This document shows, in pieces, positions 1 through 5,049 of a stretch of DNA of 5,049 nt. Made by a program: the position numbers and the translations under genes. This stretch comes from Gemmatimonadota bacterium (GTDB lineage: Bacteria; Gemmatimonadota; Gemmatimonadetes; Longimicrobiales; UBA6960), in NCBI GenBank assembly GCA_019347995.1, contig JAHWKH010000200.1, positions 1 to 5,049 of the forward strand, written 5' to 3'. Every line of letters begins with the position of its first letter. Position 1 is the first letter of the stretch. Below the pieces are notes generated by a model, which was not told the origin of the DNA, ran no database searches, and worked only from the letters and a program-made list of their open reading frames with translations.

Positions 1-627
1 AACCTGTGCGCGCTGGCGACGCCCGAGGGGGTGCTGCTCCTGGGCCTGGAGCGCCCGGAGAACCGGCAGTGGGCGGGTCGGCGCCTCGGCGAGGTCTCCG
101 AGGCCAGGGGGAAGGACTGGATCGAGACCGCCATGGACCTGGTGCTGTCGGAGCGGCAGCGGGTCGGGACCATCTACTTCCTCATGAGCGAGGAGAACGT
201 GGCGTTGCAGTTGCGGCAGCCCTGGATCAAGTTCGGCACCGACGCGGGCGGGGTGGATCCCGCGACGGCCGAGGGGCTGGCTCATCCGCGCGCCTACGGC
301 ACGTTCCCCCGCATCCTGGGCAGATACGTCCGGGAGGAGGGCGTCCTGGAGCTGGAGGACGCCGTGCGCAAGGCCTCCTCCGCCGTGGCCACGCGCCTGG
401 GCATTCGCGAGCGCGGCCTGCTCAAGGAAGGCTTCTACGCGGACCTGGTTGTCTTCGACCCCGAGACGATCGGCGACCGGGCCACCTTCGAGGATCCGCA
501 CCAGCTCTCCACCGGGGTCGAGCATGTCCTGGTGAACGGCGTCCCCGTGATCCGGGACGGGATGCATACGGGCGCGAAGCCCGGCCGGGTGGTGCGCGGC
601 CCCGGCTGGACGGGGTGGGGCGGCTGA
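1..627 (+). CDS. N-acyl-D-amino-acid deacylase (D-aminoacylase family), C-terminal part, 5'-truncated
   Basis: This is the C-terminal 208 residues of a metal-dependent amidohydrolase that removes the acyl group from N-acyl-D-amino acids; family members are usually about 480-530 residues, so more than half lies before the window. The frame is open from base 1, so the GTG at 31 is internal rather than a start. At visible residues 95-107 it has HPRAYGTFPRILG, a hallmark of D-aminoacylases. Just before this, GTDAG (Asp at visible residue 81) corresponds to the usual SDG motif with the catalytic/metal-associated Asp. The C-terminal composite beta domain is recognisable from LKEGFYADLVVFDPETI, then VEHVLVNGVPV and a PGRVVRG ending. 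The N-terminal metal-binding HxD region is not visible. Cytosolic or exported location cannot be judged without the N-terminus. A related dihydroorotase- or N-acyl-D-glutamate-deacylase-like specificity is possible; the family call is firm, the substrate is not. Confidence 0.9.
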   Translation, partial: NLCALATPEGVLLLGLERPENRQWAGRRLGEVSEARGKDWIETAMDLVLSERQRVGTIYFLMSEENVALQLRQPWIKFGTDAGGVDPATAEGLAHPRAYGTFPRILGRYVREEGVLELEDAVRKASSAVATRLGIRERGLLKEGFYADLVVFDPETIGDRATFEDPHQLSTGVEHVLVNGVPVIRDGMHTGAKPGRVVRGPGWTGWGG

Positions 628-682
628 GGCGCCCTGTCACCCTCCCGGCCTCTCGATCGTCTTCCTGTCGGAGGCCCGTCGC

Positions 683-708
683 GGGAGCCGCGCTCCGGGG
701 CTCCCCGG
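683..708 (+). other. overlapping GC hairpins downstream of the deacylase
   Basis: Three alternative stems share these bases: GGAGC (684-688) with GCTCC (692-696), GGGAGCC (683-689) with GGCTCCC (699-705), and CCGGG (695-699) with CCCGG (704-708). They cannot all form together. No T-run follows, so this is not a clear intrinsic terminator. It may be a 3' end or processing structure for the deacylase transcript, or simply chance in GC-rich DNA. Confidence 0.25.
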
Positions 709-778
709 TTCTCCTCGCGAACGCGTTGAAACCGGCCCTCGCCGGGTTCGTAGGGAGGGGCGCACATAGAGGACCGTC

Positions 779-799
779 GGGGGAGGGGAGGGAGGCGGG
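779..799 (+). promoter_or_regulatory. G-quadruplex-type tract containing the ribosome binding site of the 57-residue ORF
   Basis: Four G-runs (779-783, 785-788, 790-792, 797-799) are separated by gaps of 1, 1 and 4 bases, which satisfies the usual G3+N1-7 quadruplex pattern on the coding strand. The same bases include GGGAGG (790-795), a purine-rich Shine-Dalgarno-like site 5 nt before the ATG at 801. The site supports that start. If the RNA folds into a quadruplex, the ribosome site would be hidden. The pattern is seen directly; folding and regulation are inference. Confidence 0.4.
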
Positions 800-800
800 C

Positions 801-974
801 ATGGGCATCGAAGACAGGATCCGGTATCTGCTCAGGGCCGCCCGTCGGGCGGAGATCGAGGGCGACGACCGCGTGGCGCAGGCCCTGCGCCGCATGGCGG
901 ATGAAGCGGGGCCCGCCGGGCCCGCGCTCGATCTGCCACGGCTCCATCCGCAGCTCGGTTGCTGCGCCGAATAG
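801..974 (+). CDS. small uncharacterised protein, 57 residues
   Basis: I do not recognise a named family. The ATG at 801 follows GGGAGG with a 5-nt spacer, and the frame ends in TAG only 24 nt before a strong terminator, so it is placed like the last gene of a transcript. The open frame extends far upstream, but that part overlaps the deacylase in another frame and is not credible. The product begins MGIEDRIRYLLRAARRAE and continues to about residue 36 as charged, Arg/Glu/Ala-rich sequence that should form one or two amphipathic helices with a break near EGDD (residues 20-23). A Pro/Gly/Ala linker follows (about 37-48), then a short tail with a Cys-Cys pair at residues 54-55. It has no signal peptide or membrane segment, so it is probably cytosolic. 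Arg-rich helices could bind nucleic acid or a partner protein, but this is speculation. A chance ORF is the main alternative. Confidence 0.5.
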   Translation: MGIEDRIRYLLRAARRAEIEGDDRVAQALRRMADEAGPAGPALDLPRLHPQLGCCAE

Positions 975-998
975 AAAGGCCGCCGTCCTGGGCATCGG

Positions 999-1031
999 GG
1001 CCCCGCCGCGCTCGCGCGGCGGGGCCTTTTT
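999..1031 (+). terminator. rho-independent terminator after the 57-residue ORF
   Basis: A perfect 12-bp all-G/C inverted repeat (GGCCCCGCCGCG at 999-1010, CGCGGCGGGGCC at 1015-1026) encloses a CTCG loop (1011-1014) and is followed at once by TTTTT (1027-1031). It sits 24 nt after the stop codon at 972-974 and 61 nt before the cdc48-like start. It should end the deacylase/small-ORF transcript and implies that the next gene has its own promoter between about 1032 and 1092. Confidence 0.9.
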
Positions 1032-1080
1032 CGTGCATGTACGGAACTTGCTCCCTGGGCAGGGGACGACAGATCCGCAC

Positions 1081-1087
1081 AGGGGAG
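1081..1087 (+). promoter_or_regulatory. ribosome binding site that fixes the Cdc48 start
   Basis: AGGGGAG lies 5 nt before the ATG at 1093. The reading frame is open back to 901, but that extension would be translated through the terminator hairpin and the small ORF, so this site and the conserved N-domain beginning soon after 1093 select ATG 1093. Confidence 0.7.
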
Positions 1088-1092
1088 CGACC

Positions 1093-3465
1093 ATGGCCGA
1101 CGGCGATCGAGCCGGAGAGGAGCGGGACGGCATCCGCCTGCAGGTGGCGGGCGCGAAATCGGAGGACGTGGGGAAGGGGGTGGCCCGGTTGGGCCGCGGC
1201 GCCATGAAGGGTCTGGGGGTGAGGGAGGGCGACGCGGTGGAGATCATCGGCAAGCGCTCCACCACGGCCATCGCCCTGGGGCCGTTCCCCGAGGACGAGG
1301 GCCTGGAGCTCATCCGGCTGGACGGGTTCCAGCGCGCCAACGCCGACGTGGGGATGGGCGACCACGTGGAGGTGCGCCTGGCCGAAATCCGGCCGGCGCA
1401 ACGCGTCCAGCTGGCTCCGGCGCAGGAGAACCTCCGACTGTCCGGCTCCGGCGAGGTGCTCAAGCGCACGCTCGCCGGGCGGCCCCTGGTGGCCGGCGAC
1501 GTCATCTCCACGTCGAGCTACCGCCGCACGGCGCCCCGGCACGTGAACGACCCCGACGAGCTGCTCCGCACGTTCTTCGGTCAGCAGGGGTCGTTCGCGC
1601 TGCAGGAGATCCGGCTCGTCGTCGTCTCCACGAAGCCGCGTGGCATCGTGCGCATCACGCCCGAGACGGACATCGAGCTCCTGCCCGAGTACAGGGAGCC
1701 CGAGACCCGCCGCGCCGACGTCACCTACGACGACGTGGGCGGCATGGGCCGCACCATCGAGCAGGTCCGTGAGATGGTCGAGCTGCCCCTGAAGCACCCC
1801 GAGCTCTTCCAGCGGCTCGGGATCTCACCGCCCAAGGGCGTGCTGCTGCACGGGCCGCCGGGCACCGGCAAGACCCTCCTCGCCCGCGCGGTGGCCAACG
1901 AGGCCGACGCCCGCTTCTTCGCCATCGCGGGTCCGGAGATCATGGGCCGCTACTACGGCGAGTCGGAGGAGCGGCTGCGAGAGATCTTCGCCGAGGCGGG
2001 GGAGAACGCGCCGTCCATCGTGTTCATCGACGAGCTGGACTCCATCGCCCCCAAGCGCTCCGAGACCACCGGCGAGATGGAGCGGCGCATCGTGGCGCAG
2101 CTCCTCACCCTCATGGACGGCATCGAGCCGCGCCAGAACGTGGTGGTCATCGCCACCACCAACCGCATCGAGGCCATCGACGAGGCGCTGCGCCGCCCCG
2201 GGCGCTTCGACCGGGAGATCGTGGTGGGCGTGCCCGACGTGGAAGGCCGCCGCCAGGTCCTCGACATCCACACCCGCGGGATGCCCCTTTCCGACGACGT
2301 GGATCTCGACGAGCTGGCCCGCACCACGTACGGGTTCGTGGGTGCCGACGTGTCGGCGCTGGCCCGGGAGGCGGCCATCGACGCCCTGCGCCGCAACCTC
2401 CCCTCCATCGATCTCGAGGCCGCGGAGATCCCGTCCGAGGTGCTGGAGCGGATCGTCGTCACCCGCGGCGACTTCCAGTGCGCGCTCCGGCGCGTGCAAC
2501 CGTCCGCGATGCGCGAGATCATGATCCAGGTGCCGGACGTCCACTGGGACGACGTGGGAGGCCTGGACGACGCCAAGCGGGCGCTCACCGAGGGCGTCGA
2601 GATGCCCCTGAAGCATCCGGAGGCGTTCCGCAGGCTCGGAATCCGGCCGGCGCGGGGATTCCTCCTGTTCGGCCCGCCGGGCACCGGCAAGACGCTGCTG
2701 GCCAAGGCGGTGGCGCGGGAGGCGGAATCCAACTTCATCGCCACCAAGTCCTCGGACCTGCTGTCCAAGTGGTACGGCCAATCGGAGCAGCAGATCACGC
2801 GGCTCTTCCAACGGGCGCGCACGGTGGCGCCCACCGTGATCTTCATCGACGAGCTCGATTCGCTGGCGCCGCAGCGGGGGGGCGGCCGGGACGAGTCCAA
2901 CGTGACGGAGCGTGTGGTGAATACCCTCCTCGCGGAGATGGACGGCCTCGAAGCCCTCGAGGGCGTGGTCGTCATCGCGGCCACGAACCGTCCGACGCTG
3001 CTCGATCCCGCGCTCCTGCGGCCCGGCCGCTTCGACGAGCTCGTCTACGTACCCGTGCCGTCGCGGGACGGCCGGCGGCGCATCCTCGCCATCCACACGC
3101 AGGACATGCCCGTGGCCGACGACGTGAGCCTGGACACCCTGGCGGACCGGACCGAGCGCTTCACCGGCGCCGACCTGGAGGACCTGGTCCGGCGGGCGGG
3201 CATGCACGCGCTGCGGGAGGACGTGGAGGTGGAGCGGGTCCCGATGCGCCTCTTCGAGGTGGCGCTCGACGAGACGCGGCCTTCGGTGACGGCGGAGATG
3301 GAGAAGGAATACGAGGAGCTGGCCCGGCACCTGAAGCAGGACGTCGCCTCCGCGGGCATCCGTCCCATCGGCTTCGAGCGGGGAGGCCGGACCGGGACCC
3401 CGGAAGCGGCCGGGAAGGAGGCGCGCACCGCCGCGGCGGCGACGTACGAAGGAGGGGCCGGATAG
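1093..3465 (+). CDS. Cdc48/p97/VAT-type AAA+ ATPase with N-domain and two ATPase rings
   Basis: A complete 790-residue protein, close to the 730-810 typical of the Cdc48/VAT family, which form cytosolic hexamers that use ATP to unfold proteins or extract them from complexes. The N-domain (about 13-195) has the double-psi barrel beginning IRLQVAGA plus a second subdomain. Ring D1 (about 210-450) has Walker A GPPGTGKT at 254-261 (Lys260), Walker B FIDELD with Asp313/Glu314, sensor-1 Asn357 and arginine fingers Arg371/Arg374. Ring D2 (about 483-735) has Walker A at 527-534 (Lys533), Asp586/Glu587, Asn632 and fingers Arg643/Arg646. Both rings therefore look active. Pore loops are aromatic in both: RYYG (Tyr287-Tyr288) in D1 and KWYG (Trp560-Tyr561) in D2, as in archaeal VAT; human p97 D1 lacks the aromatic. 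A helix (736-752) and a Gly/Ala-rich tail follow. The tail ends EGGAG, without the HbYX motif used to dock on proteasomes. Probably co-transcribed with argJ. Its bacterial substrates and adaptors are unknown. Confidence 0.95.
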   Translation: MADGDRAGEERDGIRLQVAGAKSEDVGKGVARLGRGAMKGLGVREGDAVEIIGKRSTTAIALGPFPEDEGLELIRLDGFQRANADVGMGDHVEVRLAEIRPAQRVQLAPAQENLRLSGSGEVLKRTLAGRPLVAGDVISTSSYRRTAPRHVNDPDELLRTFFGQQGSFALQEIRLVVVSTKPRGIVRITPETDIELLPEYREPETRRADVTYDDVGGMGRTIEQVREMVELPLKHPELFQRLGISPPKGVLLHGPPGTGKTLLARAVANEADARFFAIAGPEIMGRYYGESEERLREIFAEAGENAPSIVFIDELDSIAPKRSETTGEMERRIVAQLLTLMDGIEPRQNVVVIATTNRIEAIDEALRRPGRFDREIVVGVPDVEGRRQVLDIHTRGMPLSDDVDLDELARTTYGFVGADVSALAREAAIDALRRNLPSIDLEAAEIPSEVLERIVVTRGDFQCALRRVQPSAMREIMIQVPDVHWDDVGGLDDAKRALTEGVEMPLKHPEAFRRLGIRPARGFLLFGPPGTGKTLLAKAVAREAESNFIATKSSDLLSKWYGQSEQQITRLFQRARTVAPTVIFIDELDSLAPQRGGGRDESNVTERVVNTLLAEMDGLEALEGVVVIAATNRPTLLDPALLRPGRFDELVYVPVPSRDGRRRILAIHTQDMPVADDVSLDTLADRTERFTGADLEDLVRRAGMHALREDVEVERVPMRLFEVALDETRPSVTAEMEKEYEELARHLKQDVASAGIRPIGFERGGRTGTPEAAGKEARTAAAATYEGGAG

Positions 3466-3504
3466 CCCCTTGCGCGGCGCGCCCCGCCCCCGAACTTCCG
3501 CTCC

Positions 3505-4677
3505 ATGGAATTCCACGCCCCCGCGCGGCTGCCCCCGGGCTTCCGCTGCGCCGCCATCCACTGTGGCATCAAGCACGAAGGGGCCGACCTCGCCCTGTTC
3601 GCCGCCGACCGGCCCTGCACGGCCGCGGCGGTCTTCACGCGCAACCACGTGGTCGGCGCCCCCGTCGTGGTGGGCAGGGAGCGGGTTCGCGCCGGGCGGC
3701 TCCAGGCGGTGGTGGTGAACAGCCGCGTGAGCAACGTCGGCACGGGGGACGAGGGCGTGCGCCGCGCACGGCGCATGGGCGACGCCGCGGCCGCGGCCCT
3801 CGGCCTGGATCCCTCCCTGGTGCTCATGAGCTCCACCGGCGTCATCGGCGTTCCCCTGCCGGTGGAGAAGATCGAGCGCGCCCTCCCCGCCCTCGCCGCC
3901 GCCCTCCAGGACGACCCCCTGGAAGGCGCCAGGGGCATCATGACCACCGACACCCATCCCAAGGCGCTGTCCCTGGACGTTCCGGGCAGCGACGCGGTGC
4001 TGACGGTGGTGGCCAAGGGCTCGGGCATGATCGCGCCGAACATGGCCACCATGCTGGCCTACGCGTTCACGGACGCGGAGCTGGACGCGGCGGCCCTGGA
4101 CGCCTGCCTGCGGCGGGTGGTCGACGTGACCCTGAACATGGTGTCGGTGGACGGCGACACCAGCACGTCCGACACCTGCGCCCTCCTGGCCAGCGGGCGC
4201 GCGGGTCCGGTCGCGGCCGACGCCCTGGAGGAGGCCCTGCACGTCGCGCTCACGCGCATGGCGGAGGTGCTGGCGCGGGACGGCGAGGGGGCGACCCGGC
4301 TCCTGCGGGTCACGGTGACGGGTGCCCGCCATCGGCTGGACGCCCGCCGCATCGCTCGCTCGCTGGTGGACTCGCCGCTGGTGAAGACCATGGTGCACGG
4401 GGCCGATCCCAACGCAGGACGCATCCTGATGGCCGTGGGGAAGTGCTTCGAATGCCAGGTGGAGCCCGACCGGATCGGCGCGCGCCTGGGTGGAGTCGCG
4501 GTCGTGGAAGCGGGCCTGCGGGTGGAGTTCGACGAGCGGGCGCTGCGGACCCTCCTGTCCGGGGACCCCGTGGATCTCGAGGTGGACCTCGGTATCGGAG
4601 AGGGACGGGCGAGGGCATGGGGGTGCGACCTCACCGCGGGGTACGTGGAGGAGAACGCCGCCTACTACTCGACTTGA
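3505..4677 (+). CDS. argJ: ArgJ, glutamate N-acetyltransferase / ornithine acetyltransferase
   Basis: A complete 390-residue ArgJ, of normal length. It moves the acetyl group from N-acetylornithine to glutamate in the cyclic arginine pathway; some members also use acetyl-CoA. The precursor cuts itself at Ala-Thr, and KGSGMIAPNMATML (171-184) holds that site at Ala181-Thr182, giving alpha (1-181) and beta (182-390) chains with Thr182 as nucleophile. Also present are the oxyanion pair Thr111-Gly112 in STGVIG, Lys171, GIMTTDTHPKA, SVDGDTSTSDT, Glu261 in GEGATR and a C-terminal ENAAYYST with the active-site Asn384. Two conserved stretches differ from the usual form: NSRVSNVGTG at 72-81 (usually close to NSGNANACTG) and GADPNAGR at 299-306 (usually GxDPNWGR). 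The tail is one residue longer than the common NxxYxT ending. ATG 3505 is the only in-frame standard start (ATG, GTG or TTG) after the upstream stop. No Shine-Dalgarno precedes it, suggesting coupling to cdc48 translation. No argB, argC or argD is in the window, so mono- or bifunctionality cannot be decided. Confidence 0.93.
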   Translation: MEFHAPARLPPGFRCAAIHCGIKHEGADLALFAADRPCTAAAVFTRNHVVGAPVVVGRERVRAGRLQAVVVNSRVSNVGTGDEGVRRARRMGDAAAAALGLDPSLVLMSSTGVIGVPLPVEKIERALPALAAALQDDPLEGARGIMTTDTHPKALSLDVPGSDAVLTVVAKGSGMIAPNMATMLAYAFTDAELDAAALDACLRRVVDVTLNMVSVDGDTSTSDTCALLASGRAGPVAADALEEALHVALTRMAEVLARDGEGATRLLRVTVTGARHRLDARRIARSLVDSPLVKTMVHGADPNAGRILMAVGKCFECQVEPDRIGARLGGVAVVEAGLRVEFDERALRTLLSGDPVDLEVDLGIGEGRARAWGCDLTAGYVEENAAYYST

Positions 4678-4759
4678 GCCGCCTCGCCCTCCCCCCGGTA
4701 TCCCTCTTGCCTGTTGCTTTTCCCCGCCTTCGCAGCATCTTTTCGGGCTGTGGCAGAAC

Positions 4760-4774
4760 GTCACATCCGGTCAC
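4760..4774 (+). repeat. GTCAC direct repeat at 10-bp spacing upstream of the lipoprotein gene
   Basis: GTCAC occurs at 4760-4764 and again at 4770-4774, one helical turn apart, 20-34 nt before the ATG at 4794. Such spacing would put two protein contacts on the same face of DNA, so it could be an operator or activator site. It is short and could be chance. Confidence 0.25.
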
Positions 4775-4793
4775 TGAACCCAGGATCATCGAT

Positions 4794-5049
4794 ATGAACC
4801 GTACCCTGCTCAGCACCGCTCTCGTCCTGGCCATGGGCGTTGCCGCCTGCGGCGGCGGCGAGCCGGCCGACGAGGCTCCCGCCGACAGCCCGGCCGCCGA
4901 GACGCCGGCCGCGGGCGCGGGCGAGATGTCCATGCCGTCGTGGATGCAGGTCGACCACGACGCCCGCACCGTCACCATGACCGTCACGGCGGGCTCCACG
5001 CCGGACCTGAACTACTGGAACTACAACGGAGCCACCAACGGCAACGCCA
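4794..5049 (+). CDS. lipoprotein with a probable sulfocyanin-like (cupredoxin) domain, 3'-truncated
   Basis: The first 85 residues are visible; the gene runs off the window. MNRTLLSTALVLAMGVAAC is a lipoprotein signal peptide: short positive start, hydrophobic core and lipobox VAAC with Cys19 as the lipid anchor. Residue 20 is Gly, with no Asp at +2 to signal inner-membrane retention by the E. coli rule. A flexible Gly/Ala/Pro/Glu-rich linker follows (about 20-48). Then comes WMQVDHDARTVTMTVTAG and a WNYNGATNGNA segment (75-85) that resembles the N-terminal strands and the NFNG-type motif of sulfocyanins, blue copper electron carriers related to rusticyanin. The copper ligands (His, Cys, His, Met) would all lie beyond the window, so copper binding is not shown. 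The start is supported by AGGA at 4782-4785, 8 nt upstream. It likely sits at the membrane's outer side as an electron carrier. Lipoprotein is near certain; sulfocyanin-like is tentative. Confidence 0.85.
   Translation, partial: MNRTLLSTALVLAMGVAACGGGEPADEAPADSPAAETPAAGAGEMSMPSWMQVDHDARTVTMTVTAGSTPDLNYWNYNGATNGNA

Noticed and set aside
730..748. Imperfect hairpin AACCGGC / GCCGGGTT between the deacylase and the small ORF
   Set aside because: It has a bulged stem, no T-run and a short length, which is expected by chance at this GC content.
6..800. N-terminal extension of the small ORF back to base 6
   Set aside because: The extension overlaps the deacylase in another frame and is Gly/Arg/Ala-rich filler. 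The Shine-Dalgarno-like site is directly before ATG 801.
901..1092. Upstream extension of the Cdc48 frame to 901
   Set aside because: It would run through the small ORF and the terminator hairpin, while ATG 1093 has a good ribosome site and is followed at once by the conserved N-domain.
435..1797. Overlapping minus-strand open frames (422-895, 435-1511, 832-1797)
   Set aside because: They cross the deacylase, the terminator and the Cdc48 N-domain, have Arg/Pro/Ser-rich translations without family motifs, and have no supporting start signals that I can see.
1852..2694. Repeated DNA encoding GPPGTGKT in two places within cdc48
   Set aside because: These are the Walker A motifs of the ancient D1/D2 duplication normal for the family, not a recent repeat.
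3470..3718. 82-codon + strand ORF beginning at TTG 3470
   Set aside because: It overlaps argJ in another frame, is Pro/Arg/Ser-rich and begins 14 nt after the AAGGAGG, too far for a normal ribosome site.
1825..4764. A 979-codon open frame on the minus strand, antisense to cdc48 and argJ
   Set aside because: It mirrors two clearly conserved + strand genes. In this GC-rich DNA the complementary frames seldom contain stops, and the translation is low-complexity His/Arg/Gly-rich sequence with no recognisable domain.
4678..4793. Intrinsic terminator or sigma-70/sigma-54 promoter in the argJ-lipoprotein gap
   Set aside because: I find no stable stem followed by a T-run. TTGCTT (4714-4719) with CATCTT 16 nt later is a poor -10 match, and no GG/GC pair at -24/-12 spacing fits sigma-54. 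A promoter probably exists here but I cannot place it.

Overview
The window is a gene-dense, very GC-rich stretch with every supported gene on the + strand. Third codon positions are strongly G/C, which explains the many long open frames on both strands that are not genes. Shine-Dalgarno-like sites, a rho-independent terminator and a classic bacterial lipobox indicate a bacterium. The mix of an archaeal/eukaryotic-style Cdc48 ATPase, a D-aminoacylase-type amidohydrolase, ArgJ and a sulfocyanin-like lipoprotein in high-GC DNA would fit a phylum such as Gemmatimonadota. That placement is inference from general familiarity, not a search result.

Layout: (1) 1-627, the C-terminal ~208 residues of an N-acyl-D-amino-acid deacylase, cut by the window edge. 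(2) 628-800, a 173-bp gap with overlapping GC hairpins and a G-quadruplex-type tract that contains the ribosome binding site of (3) 801-974, a 57-residue unknown protein. (4) 999-1031, a strong intrinsic terminator with a perfect 12-bp stem and five T, which closes the upstream unit. (5) 1093-3465, a complete 790-residue Cdc48/p97/VAT-type double AAA+ ATPase. (6) 3505-4677, a complete 390-residue ArgJ (glutamate/ornithine acetyltransferase), 39 nt downstream, in the same frame and with no visible Shine-Dalgarno. (7) 4678-4793, a 116-bp gap with a GTCAC direct repeat at 10-bp spacing. (8) 4794-5049, the first 85 residues of a lipoprotein whose mature part looks like the start of a sulfocyanin-type copper protein.

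How the genes fit together: the terminator separates deacylase plus small ORF from cdc48-argJ, which probably share a transcript. No biochemical link between the unfoldase and ArgJ is evident, and no other arginine gene lies in the window. The lipoprotein probably begins its own unit.

I see no convincing new multi-gene system. The points most worth a second look are the bacterial Cdc48 with aromatic pore loops in both rings but no C-terminal HbYX motif, the 57-residue ORF under a G-rich leader, the altered conserved motifs of ArgJ, and the tentative cupredoxin lipoprotein.
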